DNA of 64,000 nucleotides, taken from NCBI RefSeq assembly GCF_014217835.1, contig NZ_CP055263.1:3475501-3539500 (forward strand), written 5' to 3'. Below, one piece after another: positions 26,387-35,514 of the stretch. The stretch is from Metabacillus sp. KUDC1714. Lineage in GTDB: Bacteria; Bacillota; Bacilli; Bacillales; Bacillaceae. Numbering within the stretch: the stretch's first letter is position 1; each line of letters begins with the position of its first letter. A model generated the notes under the pieces. The model saw only the letters and a list, made by a program, of their open reading frames with translations, was not told the DNA's origin and did no database searches. Both the position numbers and the translations under genes were made by a program.

Positions 26387-27337
26387 ATGGATGTTGTAAC
26401 AATAGGAGAATCAATGGTTGTATTTACACCGACAAGTGACGGATTTATGCGAAATGCAACTCAATTCACGAAAAAGATTGGCGGAGCAGAATCCAATGTT
26501 GCGATCGGTCTTGCAAGATTAGGTCATCAAGCTGGTTGGATTAGTAAGCTTGGGGATGATGAGTTTGGAAAAGCTATTTTAGCATCCTTAAAGGGTGAAA
26601 ATGTTGATGTTAGTAATGTGACCTTTGATAAGCAAGCTCCTACTGGAATTTATTTCAAAGAGCCGCGACGACAAAATAATATGAGAGTCTATTATTATCG
26701 GAAAGGTTCTGCTGCTAGTAAGCTAACACCTAGTGATCTTGACAATGGCTACTTGTCAAAAGCAAAATACCTCCATATTACAGGAATCACGCCAGCGTTA
26801 AGTGATAGCTGTAAGGAAACAATCTTTGAGGCTATTAAACTTGCAAAAAGCAATGGAAGTACAATTGTGTTTGATCCAAACCTTCGTACAAAGCTTTGGG
26901 ACGAGAAAACAGCAAGAGCTACATTACTTGAAATTGCGGCTGAAGCTGATATCATTTTACCTGGAGTTGCTGAGGGGGAATTTTTATTCGGTGAAAGTGA
27001 TCCTCTTAAACTAGGACAATTATTTTTAAACCACGGTGCTTCAGTTGTGGTTATGAAAATGGGGGCTGAAGGGGCTTATTATTTCACTGAAAAAGAGAGC
27101 GCTTTAATCCCTGGATTCCCTGTAAAGCAGGTAGTCGACCCAGTTGGTGCAGGAGATGGATTTGCTGCAGGCTTCCTATCAGGATTAATTGATGGGCTGG
27201 AACTTAGCAAAGCAGTTGAACGTGCAAATGCAGTTGGTGCACTTGTTACTATGGTAAATGGGGATGTTGATGGATTACCTGAACGAGATGAAGTAGAGCA
27301 AGTAATATCAAAAAATGGCGAAGATGTAGTTCGATAA
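26387..27337 (+). CDS. kdgK: 2-dehydro-3-deoxygluconokinase (KDG kinase)
   Basis: 316 residues, PfkB/ribokinase family. It phosphorylates 2-keto-3-deoxygluconate to KDPG with ATP. It starts MDVVTIGESMVVFTP; the family signature and catalytic base Asp257 lie in DPVGAGDGFAAGF. The KDG-type substrate loop is suggested by YYYRKGSAASKL. The start is ATG 26387 behind AGGGGGG. Thirteen bases separate it from eda, so they form a two-gene operon ending in a terminator at 28043. Confidence 0.94.
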   Translation: MDVVTIGESMVVFTPTSDGFMRNATQFTKKIGGAESNVAIGLARLGHQAGWISKLGDDEFGKAILASLKGENVDVSNVTFDKQAPTGIYFKEPRRQNNMRVYYYRKGSAASKLTPSDLDNGYLSKAKYLHITGITPALSDSCKETIFEAIKLAKSNGSTIVFDPNLRTKLWDEKTARATLLEIAAEADIILPGVAEGEFLFGESDPLKLGQLFLNHGASVVVMKMGAEGAYYFTEKESALIPGFPVKQVVDPVGAGDGFAAGFLSGLIDGLELSKAVERANAVGALVTMVNGDVDGLPERDEVEQVISKNGEDVVR

Positions 27338-27350
27338 GGAGGATAAAGAA

Positions 27351-27986
27351 ATGAATCATATTGACATAATAAAAGAAACTGGTGTTGCTGCAGTTATTCG
27401 TGGTGCAACAAAAGACAATATTATCGCGATTGCAGGGGCGTTAAAAGAGGGTGGAGTAAAAGTATTAGAAATAACAGTTGAAACCCCTGGTGCATGTGCG
27501 GCAATTGAAAAAGCTTCACTTGAATTTGACGATGTGTTAGTTGGTGCGGGTACAGTATTAGATCCGGAAACTGCAAGAACGGCAATTATGTCTGGGGCAA
27601 AATTTGTATTTTCTCCAACAACGAATATCAAAACAATAGAAATGGCTAAGCGATATGGTGTTGTTAGTATCCCTGGTGCATTAACACCAACTGAAATATT
27701 AACCGCCTTTGAAAGCGGTGCAGATTTAATCAAAGTATTCCCTGCAAATGTATTTGGACCAAGCTATATAAAGGATATACACGGACCAATGCCTCAGATA
27801 CCTCTAATAACAACTGGAGGCATCTCTGTTGATAATGTTGGAGACTATATTAAAGCAGGCGCAGTTGGTGTCGGTGTTGGTAGCTCATTAGTCAATACGA
27901 AAAAGGAATTAACAGATGCGTATTTGAGTGAAATCACAGCAACAGCATCAAGGTTTATCCAAGCCGTTAAAGAGGCACGTGGGTGA
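27351..27986 (+). CDS. eda: KDPG aldolase (2-dehydro-3-deoxy-phosphogluconate aldolase)
   Basis: 211 residues, class I aldolase of the KDPG/KHG family. It splits KDPG into pyruvate and glyceraldehyde-3-phosphate, the step after KdgK. The Schiff-base Lys128 is in DLIKVFPAN, the catalytic Glu in LEITVETP, and the phosphate-binding end is TTGGISVDN. The start is ATG 27351 behind AAGGAGGA, directly after kdgK. Confidence 0.95.
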   Translation: MNHIDIIKETGVAAVIRGATKDNIIAIAGALKEGGVKVLEITVETPGACAAIEKASLEFDDVLVGAGTVLDPETARTAIMSGAKFVFSPTTNIKTIEMAKRYGVVSIPGALTPTEILTAFESGADLIKVFPANVFGPSYIKDIHGPMPQIPLITTGGISVDNVGDYIKAGAVGVGVGSSLVNTKKELTDAYLSEITATASRFIQAVKEARG

Positions 27987-28042
27987 ATTTACTAAAGGGT
28001 ATTTATGATAATCCTTTTACAATACAAAATTAGTTTTACTAA

Positions 28043-28090
28043 AAGATAGACCAAAGCAGATCATCACGCTATGGTCTATCCTTTTTTTTA
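28043..28090. terminator. Terminator between eda and the convergent CBO0543 gene
   Basis: AGATAGACCA pairs with TGGTCTATC across an 18-base loop. There are T residues on the plus side and TTTT on the minus side, so it may serve both genes. Confidence 0.82.
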
Positions 28091-28098
28091 TCATTATT

Positions 28099-28593
28099 TT
28101 AAATGTAGTTAAAAATTTTCAAATAAAATACTGCAAAAAATACGGAAAGGATTAGTGCCCACAATTTTTTTACATGATGAAGTCTAACCATTGGAAACAT
28201 GATGATGACAAATAAAGCTGACCATCCAAAATGCCATCCATTATGATAAGTTAGTATCCCAAAACGTTTACATACCCATTCGACTAATAAAAAAGGAATA
28301 ATCCATTTTAACATGTAAGTCAATTGTTTCTTAAGTTTGCTGGGATAATTAGACAAAAAAACAATTGCTAATAAAGGGTTTATAATAAGGTTGTGTGCAA
28401 AATGAACATTCATAAGAGTAAGGATAGAGGTTTCTTGAAGCTCCCACAAATGGAAATGACTGTGTGATATAAACTCATAAAGGAAAGTTGCTAAAGAAAT
28501 ATAAAGCATTGTAGGGTAGTAATCTTCCCAGTTTTTCCAATCTCCCTTAAACAAGGCGAATAATATCACCAATATAATAACGATTATGTGCAT
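28099..28593 (-). CDS. CBO0543-family integral membrane protein
   Basis: 164 residues with five or so transmembrane helices. Features typical of this family are the N-terminal GDWKNWEDYYPTMLY after a first helix, ISHSHFHLWELQ, and aromatic/His-rich helices later. The start is ATG 28593 behind AGGAGAATTG. The function of the family is unknown. It is a single gene converging on eda, not evidently part of pectin metabolism. Confidence 0.8.
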   Translation of the reverse strand: MHIIVIILVILFALFKGDWKNWEDYYPTMLYISLATFLYEFISHSHFHLWELQETSILTLMNVHFAHNLIINPLLAIVFLSNYPSKLKKQLTYMLKWIIPFLLVEWVCKRFGILTYHNGWHFGWSALFVIIMFPMVRLHHVKKLWALILSVFFAVFYLKIFNYI

Positions 28594-28690
28594 CTACAAT
28601 TCTCCTGATTACATTCTGTTACATAGTATCAACAAATCAATTACAAATAATACCATTTAGTCTGAAAGGTTAATTTTATCAAAAATACTG

Positions 28691-28719
28691 TTTGTTTTTG
28701 TTCGAAATTGTTCTATAAT
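28691..28719 (+). promoter_or_regulatory. deoR promoter with overlapping candidate operator
   Basis: -35 TTGTTT (28692) and -10 TATAAT (28714) are separated by 16 bases. The motif TTTGTTTTTGTTCG (28691-28704) covers the -35. A 12/14 match in reverse lies before kduD at 29756-29769. This suggests autoregulation by the DeoR protein. Confidence 0.55.
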
Positions 28720-28753
28720 AAAAACTAAATCGATTTTAACGGGGGAACAATTA

Positions 28754-29521
28754 ATGCTTTCAGTTGAAAGGCATGAACGAATATTAGATCAATTAGATCA
28801 AAGTAAAATTGTTAAAGTTTCGGAACTTAGTAAGTTATTAGAAGTTACCGAAAAAACAATTAGAGGTGACCTTGAGTTACTGGAGCAAAGGGGTCTTCTT
28901 AAAAGAATTCACGGTGGTGCAGTCATAGTAGAAGAAGAAGGAAGAATGCTACCAATTGCTGAGCGACAATCTAGGCATAGTGAGGTTAAGCTTGCGATTG
29001 CGAAAGAGGCTGTTAAGCTTATCAAACCAAATGAAACAATTCTCATGGATGGCGGAAGTACGACGATTGCAATTGCTGAATTACTTGGAGAATTCCCAAT
29101 AACGGTAATCACGAATGATTTAAAAATAGCCAATATTCTATTAGGAAAAAATAATGTCCAATTGATGGTCCTAGGTGGAACAAGGATTGATAATTCATCC
29201 TCATTAATGGGAGCACAAGCAACAGAAATGCTCCAAAGAATTAGGGTCAATAGGTTGTTTTTTGGGACAACTGGTGTTTCAATTGAACATGGTTTAACTG
29301 TCATTAACAGCATCCATGCTGATTGGAAAAAACAAATTATTAATTGTGCGGATCATGTAACATTATTAGCAGATTCTACGAAGTTTGATAAAGTTGCACT
29401 TATTCGATTCGCATCACTTGAAGAAGTTAATGAGATTATTACCGACTCAAGGTTGGATGAAAACATAAAGGTGAATTTAGAAAATAAAGAATTAGCTTTA
29501 CATCTTGCGAAAATTTTGTAA
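28754..29521 (+). CDS. DeoR-family transcriptional regulator, probable regulator of the KDG genes
   Basis: 255 residues. An N-terminal winged helix (residues ~18-60: KVSELSKLLEVTEKTIRGDL, then RIHGGAVI) and a DeoR sensor domain with the sugar-phosphate loop DGGSTT and DSTKFDK near the end. DeoR proteins usually repress a sugar operon and are released by a phosphorylated intermediate; KDPG would be a reasonable guess. It sits between kdgK-eda and kduD-kduI on the same strand. The start is ATG 28754 behind CGGGGG. Confidence 0.9.
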   Translation: MLSVERHERILDQLDQSKIVKVSELSKLLEVTEKTIRGDLELLEQRGLLKRIHGGAVIVEEEGRMLPIAERQSRHSEVKLAIAKEAVKLIKPNETILMDGGSTTIAIAELLGEFPITVITNDLKIANILLGKNNVQLMVLGGTRIDNSSSLMGAQATEMLQRIRVNRLFFGTTGVSIEHGLTVINSIHADWKKQIINCADHVTLLADSTKFDKVALIRFASLEEVNEIITDSRLDENIKVNLENKELALHLAKIL

Positions 29522-29693
29522 AAAGCTTTGGATGGCAACACAAATATGAAAATGAGGGGAAGTCAAATATGGTAGTGTGAACAGATCTAGAAGAATGCTT
29601 CTATATTAATCAAAATTCACCAATTTTTGATCTAGGATCGTGTAAAGTGCATAGTGCATAATGCTATTCCTTTTTCCCTTATAAAACAAATTT

Positions 29694-29731
29694 AGATGAC
29701 AAACGAACATTTAACCGTTGTCATCTTTTTT
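29694..29731 (+). terminator. Terminator-like hairpin between deoR and kduD
   Basis: GATGACAAACG pairs with CGTTGTCATC around a short loop and is followed by TTTTTT. It overlaps the -35 of the kduD promoter, so read-through from deoR is likely to stop here. Confidence 0.65.
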
Positions 29732-29770
29732 ATTTGTGTTATAATCAAACCATAACGAACACAAATAAAC
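29702..29770 (+). promoter_or_regulatory. kduD promoter and candidate DeoR operator
   Basis: -35 TTGTCA (29718-29723), a 16-base spacer and -10 TATAAT (29740-29745) form a near-consensus promoter. AACGAACA occurs on both sides (29702 and 29754), and CGAACACAAATAAA at 29756 is the reverse of a sequence close to the deoR promoter motif. It would suit repression by the upstream DeoR protein. Confidence 0.6.
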
Positions 29771-29801
29771 ATTTACATACAGGTGTAGAGGAGGCTAGGA
29801 A

Positions 29802-30557
29802 ATGGAATCTCTTTTTTCATTAAAAGGTAAAGTGGCATTAATAACTGGTGCTAGTCGTGGTTTAGGACAAGGGATGGCAGTTGGTCTTGCTGAAGCAGGA
29901 GCAACAGTTATTGGTGCAGGTATGAGTGATATGTCAGGAACGCGAAATAAAATTGAAGCAATAGGTGGAACGTTCCATGAGGTGAAAATTGATCTATCAC
30001 AAGATCAGGCTCCTCAGAAACTAGTTTCTGAAGCTTTAACATTAACGAACAAGATTGATATTTTAGTAAACAATGCGGGAATTATTCGTCGTGAAAATGC
30101 AGAGAACTTTTCAGATGATGATTGGTATGAAGTTATCAAAGTGAACCAGCATGCGGTGTTCCAACTATGTAGAGAAGCTGGAAGACATATGCTTGAAAAT
30201 GGGTCAGGAAAGATCGTCAATGTGGCTTCAATGTTATCATTCCAAGGTGGCTTAAGAGTTCCTGCCTACACAGCAAGTAAGCATGCTGTTGCAGGATTAA
30301 CAAAATCACTAGCGAATGAATGGTCAAGTAGAGGTGTCAATGTAAATGCTATTGCACCAGGGTATATGGAAACAGACAACACAGCACAGCTACGCGCAAA
30401 TTCTGAGCGAAATGAATACATTACTTCAAGAATCCCACAAGGGCGTTGGGGTACACCAGAAGACTTAAAAGGAGCTGTCGTATTCTTAGCATCAGATGCT
30501 TCAAATTATGTGAATGGTCATATCCTATGTGTTGATGGTGGATGGATGAGCTCTTAA
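29802..30557 (+). CDS. kduD: 2-dehydro-3-deoxy-D-gluconate 5-dehydrogenase
   Basis: 251 residues, classical SDR. It reduces 5-keto/2,5-diketo-3-deoxygluconate (from KduI) to KDG. The cofactor loop is TGASRGLGQG, the NNAG motif is present, Ser is in NVASMLSFQGG, and the pair is Tyr156-x3-Lys160 (AYTASK). It ends DGGWMSS. The length and the immediate kduI neighbour support KduD over other SDRs. The start is ATG 29802 behind GAGGAGG. Confidence 0.93.
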   Translation: MESLFSLKGKVALITGASRGLGQGMAVGLAEAGATVIGAGMSDMSGTRNKIEAIGGTFHEVKIDLSQDQAPQKLVSEALTLTNKIDILVNNAGIIRRENAENFSDDDWYEVIKVNQHAVFQLCREAGRHMLENGSGKIVNVASMLSFQGGLRVPAYTASKHAVAGLTKSLANEWSSRGVNVNAIAPGYMETDNTAQLRANSERNEYITSRIPQGRWGTPEDLKGAVVFLASDASNYVNGHILCVDGGWMSS

Positions 30558-30634
30558 CAAATACCAATGGGTCTTAACCCGACTATGCTAAACATTGAAT
30601 TTTGAATACTCTCAAATTTGAAAGGGGAATAATA

Positions 30635-31465
30635 ATGGAAATCAGACATGCGACAAATCCAGCAGACTTCAAATCATATACGACTGAAAGATTAAGAAGT
30701 GACTTTTTAATGGATTCTTTATTTGTACAAGGACAAATTAATATGACCTATTCACACTATGATCGTGTTGTAACAGGTGGGGCAATTCCGACAGCACAAG
30801 CGCTTAAGCTTGAAGATCAAGAAACATTAAAAACAGAATACTTCTTAGAAAGACGTGAAGTAGGCATTATTAATATCGGTGCTGAAGGAACGGTTTTAGT
30901 TGATGGTCAAGCTTATACATTAAATAAAAGAGATTGTCTGTATGTTGGATTAGGAAATAAAGAAGTTTTATTTGAAAGCAGCAATGCTTCAGATCCAGCT
31001 AAATTTTATATCGTTTCAACACCTGCACATAAGCAATACCCAACGAAAAAAGCTCCAATCGAAGATGCTGAACCGAATCACTTAGGCTCTGATAGTGAAT
31101 CAAATAAACGTACGATCTATAAATACATTCATGCTGATGGTATTCAAAGCTGTCAATTAATGATGGGTATGACATTATTAGAACCAAACAATATGTGGAA
31201 CACAATGCCTGCACATCTTCATGATCGCCGTATGGAAGTTTACCTCTATTTCGATATGGATCAGAATTCTAGAGTATTCCATTTCATGGGTGAACCTAAA
31301 GAAACTCGCCACCTTGTTGTCCAAAACGAACAAGCCGTTCTTTCACCACCATGGTCAATCCATTCTGGAGTAGGAACTAGCAACTATACATTTATCTGGG
31401 CAATGGCAGGAGAGAACTATACGTTTACTGATATGGATGCAGTTAAAATGGAAGAATTAAAATAA
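30635..31465 (+). CDS. kduI: 5-dehydro-4-deoxy-D-glucuronate isomerase
   Basis: 276 residues from ATG 30635 behind AAAGGGG; an upstream in-frame start at 30602 has no ribosome site. Cupin fold; zinc ligands in MPAHLHDRRMEVYLYFD (two His and Glu) and a later His in WSIHSG. It isomerises 4-deoxy-5-ketouronate from unsaturated galacturonides to the substrate of KduD. It is co-transcribed with kduD and a strong terminator follows. Confidence 0.95.
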   Translation: MEIRHATNPADFKSYTTERLRSDFLMDSLFVQGQINMTYSHYDRVVTGGAIPTAQALKLEDQETLKTEYFLERREVGIINIGAEGTVLVDGQAYTLNKRDCLYVGLGNKEVLFESSNASDPAKFYIVSTPAHKQYPTKKAPIEDAEPNHLGSDSESNKRTIYKYIHADGIQSCQLMMGMTLLEPNNMWNTMPAHLHDRRMEVYLYFDMDQNSRVFHFMGEPKETRHLVVQNEQAVLSPPWSIHSGVGTSNYTFIWAMAGENYTFTDMDAVKMEELK

Positions 31466-31480
31466 ATAATCAAATTATAA

Positions 31481-31541
31481 ATAGTGCCCGTTATCTCTTA
31501 ACTTTGAAAACAAAAGTTAAGGATTAGGGCACTATTTTTCA
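31481..31541 (+). terminator. Terminator after kduD-kduI
   Basis: ATAGTGCCC pairs with GGGCACTAT, enclosing an inner stem TTAACTTT / AAAGTTAA; TTTTT follows. Confidence 0.9.
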
Positions 31542-31621
31542 TTTTGTAGAAACATATAATAAGATGAAAATAAATGATATAATAAACGTAACAGAATACA
31601 AAGATAGAAAGCGGGATGTAA

Positions 31622-32314
31622 ATGACAGATTTAATGAGTGGACTAAATCGAATACTAGAATGGGTCATGCGGTTGTCCGTGATAAATTTACTTTGGATTG
31701 GATTTAATCTACCAATCTGTTATTTGGTTCTTTCCTTATTATATGCAAATGACTCATCCGCATTATTTATGTTATTAGCAACCATCATTATTTTAGCACC
31801 TTTTTTCTTTTTCCCTGCAACAACTGCCATGTTCGGGGTTGCTAGAAAGTGGGTAATGGGTGATCATGATGTTCCTCTAGTAAAGTCATATTGGAAATAT
31901 TACAAGGAAAACTATGTTCGAAGTTTATGTGGAGGAATCATCTTTACTCTGATTTGGATCGTTTGGGGAGTGGATTTCTACTTTTTTTCAAAAGTAAACA
32001 TCATCATTAGTTCTCTCTTTTTAGTAGGGTTTTTCTTTCTTTTTTTAATTACACTATTCTTTTTTGCAAATACAGTACATGCTGACTTAAAGTTATTCAC
32101 AAGCATTAAAAATTCGTTTTTCCTATCATTAGTATATCCATTAACGAATCTCGTGATTGTTGTTATTACTGGAATCATCATCTATGTCAGCCTAACAATG
32201 TTTACATTTCTTATCCCGTTTTTCATGGGCACGTTGATTGCTTTTATAGCTTTTGCTGGATATTACCAAAAGGTAGTGAAGATTCACGGTGACAATAGGG
32301 AAGTAACGGAATAA
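31622..32314 (+). CDS. YesL-family (DUF624) membrane protein
   Basis: 230 residues, about five transmembrane helices. The N-terminal part WVMRLSVINLLWIGFNLPIC and the following acidic/aromatic loop are typical of YesL. Family members usually sit beside oligosaccharide ABC transporters in pectin clusters; here no transporter is adjacent. The start is ATG 31622 behind AAAGCGGGATGT. Function unknown; a helper role in sugar transport is inferred from family context. Confidence 0.85.
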   Translation: MTDLMSGLNRILEWVMRLSVINLLWIGFNLPICYLVLSLLYANDSSALFMLLATIIILAPFFFFPATTAMFGVARKWVMGDHDVPLVKSYWKYYKENYVRSLCGGIIFTLIWIVWGVDFYFFSKVNIIISSLFLVGFFFLFLITLFFFANTVHADLKLFTSIKNSFFLSLVYPLTNLVIVVITGIIIYVSLTMFTFLIPFFMGTLIAFIAFAGYYQKVVKIHGDNREVTE

Positions 32315-32329
32315 AAATAAATTCAAATA

Positions 32330-32366
32330 AAACTTGGTTTGTCTATGAGGCAGCCAAGTTTTTTAT
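32330..32366 (+). terminator. Terminator after the yesL-like gene
   Basis: AACTTGG pairs with CCAAGTT and is followed by TTTT. The remaining ~330 bases to 32697 show no gene, only AT-rich DNA and a possible -10 (TATAAT near 32661). Confidence 0.7.
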
Positions 32367-32696
32367 ACTATAAAGAAACAACGAATATTTTATAGTTCAT
32401 CCTGTGTTAATAGGCACGAAAAGGTAGTATATCCTTATAAAGCAATAAAGTTTTTTGTAATTAACATCTTTTCATACAATCTATAGAATTTAGAATTATC
32501 ACAAATTAACTACCATATAGAAAAGGCTTAGTATTTTGTTTTGCTAAGTCATTTTCTTTTAAGTACTTCATATTTTAGAGACAAACCTAAAAAAGACGCT
32601 CAGATAATATTAGAAGAAAACTAGATAATTTGAGACCATGAATATACTTATTATTTACACTATAATGATAATAGTTTTATTGGAGGTTTGAGTGAT

Positions 32697-33545
32697 TTGA
32701 ATGAAACGCTGACAGCAAGTTATCGAAATAAGTGGAAAGGGGAGCATCCCTTTCACTATCATTCTCATCAAGATTATGAAATTTATTTTTTCCATGCTGG
32801 GGAATGTAGATATCTGATTCATAATCAAATTTATGACCTTGAGCCTGGGGATATTTTAGTCATGGATGGTCTAACTTTGCATAAGCCGAATGTTAAACCA
32901 ACCACCGATTATGTTCGTAGTGTGATTCAATTCTCGCCTCTATGGATTAAAAGCCTTCTAATGGAAATGGGAAGTATGTATTTACTTGAAACCTTTCAAA
33001 CGTTACACAATTGTTTGATACGAACAAATGAAAATGAGCAATCAAAGGAATTGGAACATGTTTTTTGTCGTCTTGCTAAGTTAAAAAGAACAGCTAAATT
33101 ACCTAACATTCAAGCTGAGACAGAAATGAAGGTTTTGTTACTCCAAGCATTAATTGTCTTACATAGACTTGGACAAATGAATTCGATTGAGATTCCAAAT
33201 CAAAAAGAGGATAAAGCGGTACATGCTGAAAATATTGCAGAGTATATTCAGCAGCATTATATGAACAAATTAACATTGCAGAGGATATCAGAAAAACTGA
33301 ATTTGAGCAGATCCTATGTTGCACAAGTGTTTAAGACAATGACAGGCTATACTGTTATGGAGTATGTCATGGAGTGCAGATTAACACAGGCAAAATATTT
33401 AATTGAAATGGAGCCACTAAAACCGTTAAAAGATGTTGCTTATGAATCTGGATTTGAAAGCGCTACACATTTTAGCCGTTATTTCCGAGAAAAGGTAGGT
33501 GTGTCGGCAAAAGAATATCGCCATATCCGCCTCAATAATAGATAA
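32697..33545 (+). CDS. AraC-family regulator of the adjacent sugar genes
   Basis: 282 residues from TTG 32697, about 10 bases after GGAGG; a TTG at 32688 lies too close to it. A cupin sensor domain (HPFHYHSHQDYEIYFFHAG, then DLEPGDILVM) precedes two helix-turn-helices (~190-280: LTLQRISEKLNLSRSYVAQV and LKDVAYESGFESATHFSRY). It is followed after 15 bases by a sugar isomerase-like gene and two Gfo/Idh genes, forming a likely four-gene operon that it controls. Confidence 0.9.
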   Translation: MNETLTASYRNKWKGEHPFHYHSHQDYEIYFFHAGECRYLIHNQIYDLEPGDILVMDGLTLHKPNVKPTTDYVRSVIQFSPLWIKSLLMEMGSMYLLETFQTLHNCLIRTNENEQSKELEHVFCRLAKLKRTAKLPNIQAETEMKVLLLQALIVLHRLGQMNSIEIPNQKEDKAVHAENIAEYIQQHYMNKLTLQRISEKLNLSRSYVAQVFKTMTGYTVMEYVMECRLTQAKYLIEMEPLKPLKDVAYESGFESATHFSRYFREKVGVSAKEYRHIRLNNR

Positions 33546-33560
33546 AGGAAGTGTTTTGTA

Positions 33561-34319
33561 GTGGAGCATAAATTTGCAGCACAATTATATACATTACGAG
33601 AAGAGTTAAAAGAAGGAATCCGTCCGTTATTCAAAACGCTTAAAGATATGGGGTGGGCAGGGGTACAAATTTCCGCCTTGCCAAAAGACTATGATCAAAA
33701 CGAAGTTGCGATAGCTCTGAAAGAAAATAACTTACAAGCAGTAGGAATCCATATATCGTTAGACCGTTTGAAAGACAACTTGAATGGTGTTTTGAAAGAA
33801 GCAGATTTATATGGAACGAAAGACATTATACTTCCATCAGTTGCTCCGGAATTACAAAACCAATCTGGATTTAAAGAAATCAAACAAACATTAAATCGAA
33901 TTGCAATGGAAGCCCCAGAGTATCGAATTTCCTATCATAATCATGCATTCGAATTTGATATTGAAATAGATGGGCAAGATGCACTTCGTTATCTACTTGA
34001 ACCTACTAATGATAATAAAATTTTAGCAGAAATTGATGTGTATTGGCTAAAAAAGGCTGGCAAAAATCCGCTCGACTATATAACTCTTTATGCCAATCGG
34101 ATGCCGATCATTCATTTAAAGGATATGACGAATGATCAACGCCAAACCTTTGCTGAGGTGGGAACCGGTGTCATTGATTTCGTTCCGATTTTAGAGTGGG
34201 GTGAAAAGAATGGTATTGAATGGTATGCCGTTGAGCAGGACATATGCGAACGTTCTCCTTTGGATTGCTTAGAAACTAGTTTACTAAACTTAAAGAATTT
34301 CGCAAAACAAGTGAAATAA
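33561..34319 (+). CDS. Sugar phosphate isomerase/epimerase-like TIM-barrel protein
   Basis: 252 residues from GTG 33561. AP-endonuclease-2/xylose-isomerase-like barrel, starting KFAAQLYTLREELKEG. Metal ligands fit the Glu/Asp/His pattern: AEIDVYWLKKAG, IIHLKDM and WYAVEQD, with YHNHAFEF as the mid-barrel site. Related proteins next to Gfo/Idh dehydrogenases act on 3-keto sugars or inositols, as isomerases or as lyases of 3-keto-glycosides. The following two Gfo/Idh genes make that plausible. Confidence 0.85.
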   Translation: MEHKFAAQLYTLREELKEGIRPLFKTLKDMGWAGVQISALPKDYDQNEVAIALKENNLQAVGIHISLDRLKDNLNGVLKEADLYGTKDIILPSVAPELQNQSGFKEIKQTLNRIAMEAPEYRISYHNHAFEFDIEIDGQDALRYLLEPTNDNKILAEIDVYWLKKAGKNPLDYITLYANRMPIIHLKDMTNDQRQTFAEVGTGVIDFVPILEWGEKNGIEWYAVEQDICERSPLDCLETSLLNLKNFAKQVK

Positions 34320-34338
34320 TATAAACGGGGTGAGGTAT

Positions 34339-35502
34339 ATGAGTTTGATTAAAGTTGGTGTAATAGGTATTGGGAATATGGGAAGCTCTCATGTAAAGCT
34401 TTTGGGTAAAGGTGAAATAAGCGGAGCTACTCTTACTGCAGTATGTGATCCAAATTCTGATCAACTCGAATTGATAAAAACTAAAGCAAAAGATGATGTA
34501 CAGATTTTTCGAGATGAAGATGCATTTTTGAATGAATCTGGTATTGATGCAGTTCTTATTTCGACGCCTCATTACGATCATCCAAAATTAGCGATGAAGG
34601 CATTCGCTAAAGGGATGCATGTTCTTATTGAAAAACCAGCAGGTGTCTATACAAAAAATGTGGCTGAGATGAATAAAGCAGCCAAAGAAAGTGGAAAAGT
34701 CTTTAGCATTATGTATAACCAACGGTCTAACCCAATTTATCAAAAATTGCGCGAAATTATTCAAGCTGGTGAATTAGGCGAGATTAAACGGACAAATTGG
34801 ATTATTACGGACTGGTATCGCTCACAAAGCTATTATGACTCAAGCGAATGGCGGGCAACCTGGCAAGGCGAAGGTGGAGGTGTGTTATTAAATCAGGCGC
34901 CTCACCAGCTAGATTTATGGCAGTGGACCACAGGACTTATGCCAAAAAGAGTTCAAGCGTTTTGCAACTATGGAAAATATCATGATATTGAAGTAGAGGA
35001 TGATATCACAGCATACGTAGAATATGAAAATGGTGCTACAGGTGTATTCATTACGTCTACAGGTGAAACACCAGGAACAAACCGCTTTGAGATCGCTGGT
35101 GATCGCGGGAAAATGGTTGTTGAAAATAATAAACTTACTTTTTACCGTTTAACCCAATCAGAACGTGAATTCAATGCAACCTATACCGGTGGTTTTGGAA
35201 ATCCTGAATGCTGGACAATCGACATCCCCATTCAAGGTAAAAGCGCTGAACACCAAGGTATTATTCAAAATTGGATTGATTCCATCATAAAGGGTACACC
35301 ATTGTTGGCACCAGGTGAAGAAGGAATAAAAGGCTTGGAAATCTCAAATGCAATCTATTTATCCTCCTGGTTAAACCAGCCTGTTGAATTGCCAATTGAT
35401 GCAGACCTTTATTATGAAAAATTACAAGAAAAAATAAGCCAATCAACTTTTCAAAAAAAGAACGTAAAGAAAGTAAATTTAGACGTTGCAGGTACTCATT
35501 AA
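34339..35502 (+). CDS. Gfo/Idh/MocA-family oxidoreductase (copy 3)
   Basis: 387 residues from ATG 34339 behind GGGGTGAGG. NAD loop GVIGIGNMGSSH, lysine motif E98-K99-P100, and GGGVLLNQAPHQLDLW, where the usual Asp is Asn but the His is kept. This variant is common in one subgroup. It lies 19 bases after the TIM-barrel gene and 12 bases before the next Gfo/Idh gene. It probably oxidises a glycoside or cyclitol hydroxyl. Confidence 0.88.
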   Translation: MSLIKVGVIGIGNMGSSHVKLLGKGEISGATLTAVCDPNSDQLELIKTKAKDDVQIFRDEDAFLNESGIDAVLISTPHYDHPKLAMKAFAKGMHVLIEKPAGVYTKNVAEMNKAAKESGKVFSIMYNQRSNPIYQKLREIIQAGELGEIKRTNWIITDWYRSQSYYDSSEWRATWQGEGGGVLLNQAPHQLDLWQWTTGLMPKRVQAFCNYGKYHDIEVEDDITAYVEYENGATGVFITSTGETPGTNRFEIAGDRGKMVVENNKLTFYRLTQSEREFNATYTGGFGNPECWTIDIPIQGKSAEHQGIIQNWIDSIIKGTPLLAPGEEGIKGLEISNAIYLSSWLNQPVELPIDADLYYEKLQEKISQSTFQKKNVKKVNLDVAGTH

Positions 35503-35514
35503 GAGAGGGGAATC

